The notes beneath the pieces are model-generated. The model made no database searches. It saw nothing but the letters and a program-made list of their open reading frames with translations, and was not told the DNA's origin. A program made the position numbers and the translations under genes. Shown here one piece after another: positions 34,507-42,137 of a stretch of 45,834 nucleotides of DNA. Each line of letters opens with the position of its first letter. Positions within the stretch are counted from its first letter, which is position 1. This DNA is from Clostridia bacterium (lineage in GTDB: Bacteria > Bacillota > Clostridia > Oscillospirales > CAG-272): positions 1 to 45,834 of the forward strand of contig JAFVWS010000031.1 in the NCBI GenBank assembly GCA_017501545.1, given 5' to 3'.

Positions 34507-37263
34507 ATGAAAGGATTAAGAAAATTTTCAATTATCTTACTCGGAATTACTATCATTGCAACTTGTTTTATGCTCATCTCCTGTGGTGAATGTGACCACA
34601 ATTGGGGCGAGTGGAAGGCTACTGGCGTAATTTATTGCGACGGTGGCGAGGAAGCACGCATTTGCTCTGAATGTGGCGAGCAAGAAACAAGACCAACTGG
34701 TGGAGATTATTCTCTACACGAGTGGACTGAATGGACAGAAACCACAAAGGTTACCTGTACTGAAAACGGTGAGGAGACACGCTCCTGCACTAAGTGTCCA
34801 AAGGTTGAAACAAAGGTAGTTACAGCAGAGGGACACACTGATTCAATCATCTGCGAAAAATGCCAAACTCAATTAGTTGAGCTCCCTGAAATTACCATTG
34901 AAGAGGGCGAAAACTACACACTCAAGATTACTGATTTCGATGTAACTATCATAGATGAAGATTACATTGAGGAGTCAAGTACTAGCGAAATGCTAAAGCT
35001 ATTTGAGGCTTACGTAACAATCGACGAAAACGGCAACCTTTATGGCTATGGCAATGGCGTAATTAAATCCGTTGGAACAAACACAAGGGTTGAAAGCACA
35101 TCAGACCTTACTGTGTACTTCCTTGATGGCTACGTTTACTTGCGTAATGCAGGAAGCACAAATACTGCCAGCACACTAAATGAAACAACATATAATAAGA
35201 AGGCTTTAACTCAACAGGACGTTGATGAAATCAAGGGAACTATTGAACAGGTGACAGAGCTTCTTCCTAAGATTGAGGCTTGGTATAACGACACCCTTAT
35301 CCCACTATTTAACGACACTGACTTTGATAAATACCCAGATAACGTAAAGGCATTTGTTATTGATACAATTAACGACCTATTTGTTAAGACTGTAAATGAT
35401 GATAAAACAGTTTCATACGTTATCAATTTTAGCGAGGTTTCTCACTGGGTTGACATAATGTTTGAGGAGCCAATCTGCTCAGATATCGATGCAATATTCG
35501 GTGCTGGCACATTCGCTGATATTAAAGAGTTTGTTACCTCTGACGAATTCTATCTTTATGATGTAGATGACCTACTCAACTATATTCAGGTTGAGCAAGG
35601 CGTTGACCTTGAGGCGCTATTTACTGCTATTGACGACCTTGCAGTAATCGTTACAGGTCAAGAGGATGCAACCTTGGAAATGCTTTTAAGCGCCATTGAT
35701 CCTCTCCCTGAGGGATTTGACGTTTACGAATTCATCACAGATGAAAATTTTGCAAAGCTCACTGTAATGGAAGCTATTTTACAAGCTTTAGAGGGTCCAA
35801 TGGAGGACGATCCTGAAACCGCTGATGTAAACGAGCGCGCTGAGGCTGAAAAAGAAATAAAGAAAATGGTTCTTAGCTACTTTGATTTATTTGAAGAGAC
35901 TGCATTTGCTAAGCTCTACTTTGGCGACCACACCGAAGATGAGCTTGAAGAGGTAAGAGAAAACTTAAAGGAGCAAATTGATTTAATAAGCGACACAATT
36001 TCTTTTGAGCTATGCATGAAAGAGGACGGTAGCTTCAATTTTGCTTCTGCTACTATCAAGCAATATAATACTACCTTCACTATTAAGCTTTCTGACAACA
36101 TCTATTTCACATACGAAATGAATGATGACTCAAGCACTGGTAAACTTGATGGCACAATTATAGTTGGTGGTGAGGCAATTCCAATTAACCAAGACGTTGT
36201 TGATGAAATCTTAGCTGTATTTGAAAATGACGACAAGATAACCGCCCAAACTGCATTGTCTGCATTCTCAGGCGAGGCAAGCAGTAGAGAGTTTTTCTAC
36301 ATCATTGACGGTGTTCTCTATCGCTTTGAAATTTACAACTATTATACAAACGACTACGACGAATCAAACTACTCCTACAACCTTAGCATCAAGATTGACA
36401 AATACACAGGTAACTTTGATTCAATTTCTGCTACTGAAAAGTGTGGCGGTGGCTACATTTACGAAGTAGAAATGGCGTATTACGAAACTAAAAGCTACAC
36501 TTACTCAGTTAACAACGTAATTGCTCCTCGTGGCGCTTCTTATGCAGAGATTGCTGAAATCGTTGATTTCCAAACACTTGACCTTGACGAGCTTGGCGTA
36601 GAGTTTGAAAAGGAAATCGATACAAACAGCTTCTTCTTCTACTTTGATGAGGATGGCGACTTTTTCATTGCTAACTCAAGCGACTACGACTCTGCTATGC
36701 ACACATACATCAAGGATGAAGAACGCTCCACTGAGTCAAATGGTGAATGTGAATATATTTACTACTCATCTTACAAATGCTCAAAGTGTGACAGCAGTTA
36801 TACGAATTATCTCACAGATGGTCATTCTCAAAAATTAACATATTCTTATAAAGACGGCGTATATTATGCAACGCTTTCTTGCACTGTATGTGAAAAGATT
36901 TTTGATAACCAAGCAACATTTACGCTTGAATCAGACATCGCAACTGAATACTATGAAAATGACACATATGCAGGCTTTACCGTAACAATTGATGAAGCAA
37001 CCGCAGGAAAATACTATGTATATTCAGAAAGTGACGAATATGCTGACACCTATATAGACGTCTACAAGGTTAATTCCGAGGGCGAGCTTGACTCCGTTGA
37101 TTCAGAGGATGGAGGCGAGCCAAATGGAAACTTTGGCTTAGATATTGAGCTTGAGGCAGGTGCAACATACGTATTTGCTCCAAGAATGTACTATAGTTCC
37201 TCGCTTAACGGCTCACCTAACGTAACAGTCTTTCTTGAAAAGATAGTAGAAGAAGCCGAATAA
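34507..37263 (+). CDS. Large Cys-motif lipoprotein, unknown function
   Basis: 918 residues. A lipoprotein signal ends at the lipobox LISC (Cys about 26). Residues of about 30-120 contain repeats of the form W-x-E-W..C-x-E-N-G-x-E-x-R-x-C-x-x-C (ICSECGEQE, SCTKCPKVE, ICEKCQTQL). About residues 130-730 are a long acidic, Asp/Glu-rich region without a domain I know. CxxC pairs return near the end (YKCSKCDSS, SCTVCEKIF), followed by a beta-rich C-terminal domain. AGGAGG precedes the ATG. It is likely tethered to the outer membrane face; the CxxC pairs may bind metal or form disulfides. It has its own consensus promoter and terminator. Confidence 0.85.
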   Translation: MKGLRKFSIILLGITIIATCFMLISCGECDHNWGEWKATGVIYCDGGEEARICSECGEQETRPTGGDYSLHEWTEWTETTKVTCTENGEETRSCTKCPKVETKVVTAEGHTDSIICEKCQTQLVELPEITIEEGENYTLKITDFDVTIIDEDYIEESSTSEMLKLFEAYVTIDENGNLYGYGNGVIKSVGTNTRVESTSDLTVYFLDGYVYLRNAGSTNTASTLNETTYNKKALTQQDVDEIKGTIEQVTELLPKIEAWYNDTLIPLFNDTDFDKYPDNVKAFVIDTINDLFVKTVNDDKTVSYVINFSEVSHWVDIMFEEPICSDIDAIFGAGTFADIKEFVTSDEFYLYDVDDLLNYIQVEQGVDLEALFTAIDDLAVIVTGQEDATLEMLLSAIDPLPEGFDVYEFITDENFAKLTVMEAILQALEGPMEDDPETADVNERAEAEKEIKKMVLSYFDLFEETAFAKLYFGDHTEDELEEVRENLKEQIDLISDTISFELCMKEDGSFNFASATIKQYNTTFTIKLSDNIYFTYEMNDDSSTGKLDGTIIVGGEAIPINQDVVDEILAVFENDDKITAQTALSAFSGEASSREFFYIIDGVLYRFEIYNYYTNDYDESNYSYNLSIKIDKYTGNFDSISATEKCGGGYIYEVEMAYYETKSYTYSVNNVIAPRGASYAEIAEIVDFQTLDLDELGVEFEKEIDTNSFFFYFDEDGDFFIANSSDYDSAMHTYIKDEERSTESNGECEYIYYSSYKCSKCDSSYTNYLTDGHSQKLTYSYKDGVYYATLSCTVCEKIFDNQATFTLESDIATEYYENDTYAGFTVTIDEATAGKYYVYSESDEYADTYIDVYKVNSEGELDSVDSEDGGEPNGNFGLDIELEAGATYVFAPRMYYSSSLNGSPNVTVFLEKIVEEAE

Positions 37264-37275
37264 TTCTTACAAAAA

Positions 37276-37306
37276 AAGGGCTCGGGATTTTCCCGAGCCT
37301 ATTTTT
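37276..37306 (+). terminator. Rho-independent terminator of the Cys-rich lipoprotein gene
   Basis: GGCTCGGGA-TTT-TCCCGAGCC, 9-bp GC-rich stem, followed by a T-rich tail. Confidence 0.88.
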
Positions 37307-37307
37307 A

Positions 37308-37336
37308 TTGAAATTGCAAAGGGCTTGTGGTATAAT
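37308..37336 (+). promoter_or_regulatory. Sigma-A promoter of the PAP2 gene
   Basis: TTGAAA (37308-37313), 17-nt spacer, TATAAT (37331-37336). Confidence 0.7.
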
Positions 37337-37367
37337 TTAAGCAAAGAAACTGAAGGGAGGGGATATT

Positions 37368-38336
37368 TTGAAGCTTCTTTGGCTTTTAGCTGAGCTTAGG
37401 ACACCATTTTTAGATAAGCTATTTTTGCTTATTACAGAGCTTGGTGGTGAACTATCATTTATTGCAGTTGCAGTAATTGTATTTTGGTGCTTTTCAAAGA
37501 AAAATGGATATCTGCTTTTATCAGTTGGCTTTCTTGGAATGGTTATGAACCAGTTTTTAAAAATATCGTTTAAGGTTTTGCGTCCTTGGGATTTAGACCC
37601 ACACTTTGAGGCAGTACCTGAGGCTGTGCCTGACGCAGGTGGCTTTTCCTTTCCAAGCGGGCATACGCAAAATTCGGTTGGTATTTTTGGCACCCTTGCC
37701 ACGATAACAAAAAAATGGTGGGTGCGTGCAATTTGCTTATCTCTCTCTATAATTGTCCCCTTTTCTCGCATGTATCTTGGTGTGCACACGCCACTTGACG
37801 TTGGATTTTCATTTTTCTTTGCTATTATAGTAATTTATATAACAAGAATGATTTTTGAGCTTGCATATAGCTCGGCAAAGGGAATGTTTATTTTTCTTTC
37901 GTCAATGGGAGTTATCGCTGTTCTATTTTTAGTTTACGTGGAATTTATTTTTGACCCATCGACCTTAGCTGAGTCTCAAATGCACAACTATGTCTCTGCA
38001 CAAAAAAATGCATATATGATTTTAGGCGCGCTCATCGGCGTTATTATCAGCTTCCCTATTGAGAGATTTTTAATTAAGTTTGATGAAAAGGGAAAATGGT
38101 ACACGCAAATTTTAAAAGTTACCATTGGACTTTTACTTGTGCTGGGCTTACTAAACGGACTTAAGCTCCCTCTTAATGCTATTTTGCCAGAAAATACAAT
38201 TGCAAGATCTGTCAGATATGGTATAGTTGTCGTATTTGTAATTGCAGTCTACCCCATTTCCTTTAAATGGTTTAGAAGGCTTGAGGACGCGATTGAAAAA
38301 AGGCGCATTGCTAAAAAATATTCAAAGGATAAATAA
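37368..38336 (+). CDS. PAP2-family membrane phosphatase
   Basis: 322 residues. The three acid-phosphatase motifs are present: KISFKVLRPW (K-x6-RP), PSGHTQN, and SRMYLGVHTPLD. About eight hydrophobic helices; those after residue 150 extend the usual PAP2 core of 180-220 residues. It probably dephosphorylates a lipid phosphate such as undecaprenyl pyrophosphate or phosphatidic acid. The start is a TTG at 37368, with GGGAGGGG 5 nt upstream; no ATG occurs until well inside the conserved region. Confidence 0.88.
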   Translation: MKLLWLLAELRTPFLDKLFLLITELGGELSFIAVAVIVFWCFSKKNGYLLLSVGFLGMVMNQFLKISFKVLRPWDLDPHFEAVPEAVPDAGGFSFPSGHTQNSVGIFGTLATITKKWWVRAICLSLSIIVPFSRMYLGVHTPLDVGFSFFFAIIVIYITRMIFELAYSSAKGMFIFLSSMGVIAVLFLVYVEFIFDPSTLAESQMHNYVSAQKNAYMILGALIGVIISFPIERFLIKFDEKGKWYTQILKVTIGLLLVLGLLNGLKLPLNAILPENTIARSVRYGIVVVFVIAVYPISFKWFRRLEDAIEKRRIAKKYSKDK

Positions 38337-38365
38337 AAACGGACACAGGAGTGTCCGTTTTTTGA
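38337..38365. terminator. Bidirectional terminator between the PAP2 gene and a membrane-protein gene
   Basis: AAACGGACAC-AGGA-GTGTCCGTTT with T-runs on both strands. Minus-sense apex is CACTCCTGTG. Confidence 0.88.
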
Positions 38366-38962
38366 TTATTTAAGCTTTCTGTTTCGTTCATGCTTAGGCT
38401 CAGGAAAGATGCATTTTTGTCCACTTACGCCTGAAAGATATGATAAAAATGCAACGAGTCCCGCAGGGATTAATGTCACTAAAAATAGTGGGGACAAGCC
38501 ATGGCCTGCAAGTAACGCAAGCTCAGGAATATACATTCCGTTATAGAACATAGCTACTATTGAAAGTATGCCGTGTGCGCCATCTAAGAATGGAATAAAT
38601 GAAAAGATTGCAATAAGAAGTAAAATTGCAATATCTACCGAGCTTGCAATAAGCCAAATAAGAAGTCCCTTTGCAATATTCTTCTTTTGTCTGCCACCAT
38701 CAATTTTTATTTTATCACTTGCACCCTTTTCCCACATTGCAACATAGATAAGCCCACAGTAAACAATCACTGCAAAGCCTGCTGCAATATATGCTGGTAT
38801 GCCAAGTGGCATATCTCTGTCTCCCGTAATATGCTCTGTTATCATTTGGACAGCAAGAACAACCACTATGCCAAAAACACACATTGCGATGTGATATACA
38901 AAAAGCTTGCTAATTCCGTCCAGATTGGATTTAAAAAAACCACTCTTCTCGTTTTCGTCCAT
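38366..38962 (-). CDS. Membrane protein of unknown function
   Basis: 198 residues with about five hydrophobic helices (near 20-43, 53-76, 98-120, 126-146 and 155-175), a short charged N-terminus and a basic C-terminal tail (PEPKHERNRKLK). I do not recognise the family. AAGGA precedes the ATG and it has its own promoter. It is a single-gene unit converging on the PAP2 gene. Confidence 0.7.
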   Translation of the reverse strand: MDENEKSGFFKSNLDGISKLFVYHIAMCVFGIVVVLAVQMITEHITGDRDMPLGIPAYIAAGFAVIVYCGLIYVAMWEKGASDKIKIDGGRQKKNIAKGLLIWLIASSVDIAILLLIAIFSFIPFLDGAHGILSIVAMFYNGMYIPELALLAGHGLSPLFLVTLIPAGLVAFLSYLSGVSGQKCIFPEPKHERNRKLK

Positions 38963-38996
38963 TTTTTTATCCTTCCAATTCGAGTTTTACAGTCTT

Positions 38997-39025
38997 ATTA
39001 TATAAGAAAACTAATATGATTTCAA
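38997..39025 (-). promoter_or_regulatory. Promoter of the 38366-38962 membrane-protein gene
   Basis: Minus strand: TTGAAA (39025-39020), 17-nt spacer, TATAAT (39002-38997). Confidence 0.65.
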
Positions 39026-39054
39026 TATTGTTTTGAAAAATTTATATTTTTGCT

Positions 39055-39075
39055 ACAAATGAGCAACTTTTTGTG
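39055..39075 (+). promoter_or_regulatory. Inverted-repeat motif upstream of the recombinase gene
   Basis: ACAAATGAGCAA followed by CTTTTTGTG. It closely matches the site at 40166-40189 upstream of acpP. Confidence 0.35.
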
Positions 39076-39112
39076 ATAAAATTAAATAGATGACTAAAAA
39101 GGAGGTAACGCC

Positions 39113-40126
39113 GTGAGCTTTCCACTTGAAGCTATGCCACAGCTTGTGCGCGATTTTGCTGCTTATAAGCTAACTATACAGGGCTGTTCACAAAAAACAG
39201 TTGACGAATATCTTTCTGATATGAGGCTATTCATAAAATATGTTTACGCAAAGCGTAATGGTGTTAGAATTCCCTCCGAGCAGTTTGATAAGCTTGATAT
39301 TAGCGCCCTTAAGGTTGATTTCTTTGAAAAGGTTACTGCTGACGAAATATACGATTTCTTCATTTACGTTTCAAACGAAAGAGGAAACGCCTCAAGCGCC
39401 AAATCTCGTAAGCTTTCAGCTATTAAGGCTTTCTTTAAATTCGCGTGTCAAAAGCGTAGGATTTTAGAAAAAAACCCTGCCATTGATATTGAAGCACCAA
39501 AGAAAAAGCAATCACTTCCTAAGTTTCTTTCAATGGAGGAAAGCATTTCTCTTTTAGAGGCTATCGAAGCTGATACAAGCTCTAAGTCAAGAGAGCGTGA
39601 CTATGCAATTATTACTCTATTTTTAAACTGCGGTATGCGTCTTTCCGAGCTTGTTGGAATAAACATGAACGACCTTGACCGTGAGCTACGCTCGCTTCGT
39701 GTTATCGGTAAGGGTAACAAGGAAAGAATCGTTTATTTGAATGATGCCTGTCGCGATGCGCTGTCAAGATACATAGAGGTAAGACGAGATATTATATCTA
39801 AGGCTGGCAACACTAATGCTCTGTTTATCAGCAAGCAATATAAGCGCATTAGCAATAAAACCGTACAGTGGCTTGTTTATAAGTATCTTTCTTTGGCGGG
39901 GCTTGATTATAAGCACTACTCTACGCACAAGCTAAGACACACCGCGGCGACGCTAATGTATCAAACCGGAAAGGTTGACGTAAGAGTGCTTAAGGAAATC
40001 TTAGGTCACGAGCAATTAAATACCACACAAATATATACGCACGTATCTAATCAAGGTATGCAGGACGCCATTGACAATAACCCCTTGGCTAATATTAAAA
40101 GTCGAAAAAAATCAGATAATTCATAA
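39113..40126 (+). CDS. Tyrosine recombinase, XerC/XerD-like
   Basis: 337 residues. An N-terminal SAM-like DNA-binding domain (about 8-125) precedes the catalytic domain with Arg in CGMRLSEL, Lys in GKGNKERIV, HKLRH, LGHEQ and the nucleophile Tyr in TTQIYTH. It is about 35 residues longer than typical XerC/D, mainly through an insert in the N-terminal domain (about 43-75). It may be the chromosome-dimer resolvase; a phage or element integrase is less likely because no mobile genes or att-like repeats adjoin. The start is GTG with AAAAAGGAGG 7-8 nt upstream. Confidence 0.88.
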   Translation: MSFPLEAMPQLVRDFAAYKLTIQGCSQKTVDEYLSDMRLFIKYVYAKRNGVRIPSEQFDKLDISALKVDFFEKVTADEIYDFFIYVSNERGNASSAKSRKLSAIKAFFKFACQKRRILEKNPAIDIEAPKKKQSLPKFLSMEESISLLEAIEADTSSKSRERDYAIITLFLNCGMRLSELVGINMNDLDRELRSLRVIGKGNKERIVYLNDACRDALSRYIEVRRDIISKAGNTNALFISKQYKRISNKTVQWLVYKYLSLAGLDYKHYSTHKLRHTAATLMYQTGKVDVRVLKEILGHEQLNTTQIYTHVSNQGMQDAIDNNPLANIKSRKKSDNS

Positions 40127-40165
40127 TTCCGTCAATTATTTTTGTTAATTATTCATCATTTTGAC

Positions 40166-40189
40166 ACAAAATGAGCAAAAATTTTTGTG
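40166..40189 (+). promoter_or_regulatory. Inverted-repeat motif upstream of acpP
   Basis: ACAAAATGAGCAAAAATTTTTGTG lacks only spacing differences from the 39055 site; it contains the palindrome CAAAAATTTTTG and ends 11 nt before the acpP -35 box. Confidence 0.35.
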
Positions 40190-40200
40190 CATTTTCACTA

Positions 40201-40229
40201 TTGACTTATTAAGATAAAAACTATATAAT
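40201..40229 (+). promoter_or_regulatory. Sigma-A promoter of acpP
   Basis: TTGACT (40201-40206), 17-nt spacer, TATAAT (40224-40229). Confidence 0.75.
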
Positions 40230-40287
40230 TATTGAGGTTGCTCACTAACAGTGTGCGAAACCTTTTATTATGAAGGAGAAAAGATTT

Positions 40288-40515
40288 ATGTTTGAAAGAT
40301 TAAAGAAGATTCTCGTTGACGAATTGTCACTCAACCCTGATGACGTAACACTTAGTGCTGAGCTTACAAACGACCTTGGCGTAAACTCCTTGGAGCTTGC
40401 TGACCTTGTTCTTGTTTGCGAAGATGAATTCGGCGTTGAATTTAACGAGGACGACATACATAAGTTCATCACAGTTGGTGACGTTGTAGAATATCTTGAA
40501 GAAAACGCGCAATAA
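40288..40515 (+). CDS. acpP: Acyl carrier protein
   Basis: 75 residues, the usual ACP length. The phosphopantetheine Ser is in DLGVNSLELADLVL (usually DSLD/E). It is acidic overall, with EDEFGVEF and the final helix VGDVVEYLEENAQ. I chose the ATG at 40288 with AAGGAGAA 7 nt upstream; six further in-frame codons have no support. It carries acyl chains for fatty-acid or other acyl-dependent synthesis. No fab or plsX genes adjoin; the gene after it encodes the enzyme that activates ACPs. Confidence 0.92.
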   Translation: MFERLKKILVDELSLNPDDVTLSAELTNDLGVNSLELADLVLVCEDEFGVEFNEDDIHKFITVGDVVEYLEENAQ

Positions 40516-40520
40516 TCATT

Positions 40521-40547
40521 AACAGAGGCACCTCGCCTCTGTTTTTT
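40521..40547 (+). terminator. Rho-independent terminator of acpP
   Basis: AACAGAGGC-ACCTC-GCCTCTGTT followed by TTTT; readthrough could still express the PPTase gene 42 nt further on. Confidence 0.82.
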
Positions 40548-40588
40548 ACTATTATTCTTTTACTGCTTTTGAAGGGGGGTAAGTAAAA

Positions 40589-41092
40589 ATGTTAAAATAC
40601 GAATTTGTGCAAATTGACTATACCTCTGCCTCCTCACCAAAGCAAAGGCGCCAAAGGGAGCACGAGATTGCTTATTCCTTACTTGACAAGATGCTTTTAG
40701 CTGAAGGAGCTGTAGACTATGAAATTTCAAGAAGCGAAAATGGCAAGCCATATATAAAGGACTGCCCTATTCATTTTAACCTTTCACACACACAGGGGCT
40801 TTGCGCTGTTGCAGTGTCTGATGTCCCTGTTGGAATAGACTGCGAAAAAATTGATACGGGCTTTGAGGGGCGCATTCTTCCCTTTGCGAAAAGATATTTT
40901 TGTGAAGACGAGCTAAATAAGCTTAATTCAAGCAGTGATATGCTTACTACCTTTTTTGAAATTTGGACTGGCAAGGAAGCTATGATAAAAAGAGACGGCT
41001 TAAATGGTTCATATGTGAAAATGCTTGACACCACCAAGGCTGAGCTTAAGGTGATTAGGTATAAGGACTATATTATAAGTATTTTTAAGTAA
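40589..41092 (+). CDS. Sfp-type 4'-phosphopantetheinyl transferase
   Basis: 167 residues, short for the Sfp group (about 220) but with both core motifs: VGIDCEKID (for G-V/I-D-x-E) and FEIWTGKEAMIKRDG (for W-x-x-K-E-A). An upstream FNLSHTQG is also typical. It transfers phosphopantetheine from CoA to a Ser of carrier proteins. Placement next to acpP suggests that ACP is a substrate. A GGGGGG-containing site precedes the ATG. The N-terminal about 40 residues are less conserved. Confidence 0.9.
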   Translation: MLKYEFVQIDYTSASSPKQRRQREHEIAYSLLDKMLLAEGAVDYEISRSENGKPYIKDCPIHFNLSHTQGLCAVAVSDVPVGIDCEKIDTGFEGRILPFAKRYFCEDELNKLNSSSDMLTTFFEIWTGKEAMIKRDGLNGSYVKMLDTTKAELKVIRYKDYIISIFK

Positions 41093-41106
41093 TTATTAAA
41101 AATATA

Positions 41107-41135
41107 TTGATTTTACGATTAATTTGTAGTAAAAT
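41107..41135 (+). promoter_or_regulatory. Sigma-A-type promoter of the aldolase gene
   Basis: TTGATT (41107-41112), 17-nt spacer, TAAAAT (41130-41135). Confidence 0.65.
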
Positions 41136-41177
41136 AAACAAGGAAAAAATTTAAGTAACATAAAGGAGATAAAAATT

Positions 41178-42041
41178 ATGTTAGTTTCAGCAAAAGAAAT
41201 GCTTGAAAAAGCAAAAGCAGGCAAATATGCCGTAGGTCAATTTAATATCAACAACCTTGAGTGGACAAAGGCTATCCTTTTAACAGCTCAAGAGTGCAAC
41301 TCACCTGTTATCCTTGGTGTATCTGAGGGTGCTGGTAAATATATGTGTGGATACGAGACAATCGTTGGTATGGTTAAGGGTATGATTAAGTGCCTTAACA
41401 TTACTGTTCCAGTTGCTCTACACCTCGACCATGGCTCATACGAGGGTGCTAAGGCTTGCATCAACGCAGGCTTCTCATCTGTTATGTTCGACGGCTCACA
41501 CTACCCAATCGAGGAGAATATTGCAAAGACAACAGAGCTTGTAAACGCTTGTAACGTTCTTGGTATTTCACTTGAGGCAGAGGTTGGCTCTATCGGTGGT
41601 GAAGAGGACGGCGTTGTTGGTGCTGGTGAATGTGCAGACCCAACTGAGTGCAAAATGGTTGCTGACCTTGGTGTAACAATGCTTGCTGCTGGTATCGGTA
41701 ACATCCACGGTAAGTATCCAGCAAACTGGGCTGGCCTTAACTTTGACGTTTTGGCTGCTATCAGCGAGAAAACTGGCGATATGCCACTTGTTCTCCATGG
41801 CGGTACCGGTATTCCTGAGGATATGATTAAAAAGGCTATTTCTCTTGGCGTTTCAAAGATTAACGTTAACACTGAATGTCAGCTTGCATTTGCAGCAGCT
41901 ACAAGAAAGTACGTTGAGGACGGCAAGGACTTAAGTGGTAAGGGCTTTGACCCAAGAAAGCTTCTTGCTCCTGGCTTTGAGGCTATTAAGGCTACAGTTA
42001 AGGAAAAAATGGAGTTATTCGGTTCAGTTAACAAGGCTTAA
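41178..42041 (+). CDS. fba: Class II fructose-1,6-bisphosphate aldolase
   Basis: 287 residues. Zinc and catalytic residues are in LHLDHGSYE, EAEVGSIGGEEDG, GNIHGKYP and LHGGTGIP; NVNTEC binds phosphate. It cleaves or forms fructose-1,6-bisphosphate, and some relatives act on tagatose or other ketose bisphosphates. AAAGGAG precedes the ATG. Codon usage and promoter suggest high expression, as for gap. Confidence 0.95.
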   Translation: MLVSAKEMLEKAKAGKYAVGQFNINNLEWTKAILLTAQECNSPVILGVSEGAGKYMCGYETIVGMVKGMIKCLNITVPVALHLDHGSYEGAKACINAGFSSVMFDGSHYPIEENIAKTTELVNACNVLGISLEAEVGSIGGEEDGVVGAGECADPTECKMVADLGVTMLAAGIGNIHGKYPANWAGLNFDVLAAISEKTGDMPLVLHGGTGIPEDMIKKAISLGVSKINVNTECQLAFAAATRKYVEDGKDLSGKGFDPRKLLAPGFEAIKATVKEKMELFGSVNKA

Positions 42042-42108
42042 TTGTTTTAGGGCGTCAGAACGGGTAAAATCGAAATCACGATTTGCCAAGGGGACTAAAC
42101 AAAACAAC

Positions 42109-42134
42109 AAAAGGCACTCGATTGAGTGCCTTTT
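42109..42134. terminator. Bidirectional terminator between fba and the YwaF-like gene
   Basis: AAAAGGCACTC-GATT-GAGTGCCTTTT with T-runs on both strands. Confidence 0.88.
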
Positions 42135-42137
42135 TTG

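Noticed and set aside
39113-40126. Integrase of a mobile element
   Set aside because: No attachment-site repeats, excisionase, phage or conjugation genes are near; housekeeping genes flank both sides.
41107-41177. Riboswitch in the aldolase leader
   Set aside because: The leader between promoter and start is about 40 nt, too short and A/T-rich for a known aptamer.
42042-42108. Possible small RNA or tRNA-like fold after fba
   Set aside because: One 6-bp hairpin only; no acceptor stem, anticodon arm or CCA-like end, and it precedes a normal terminator.
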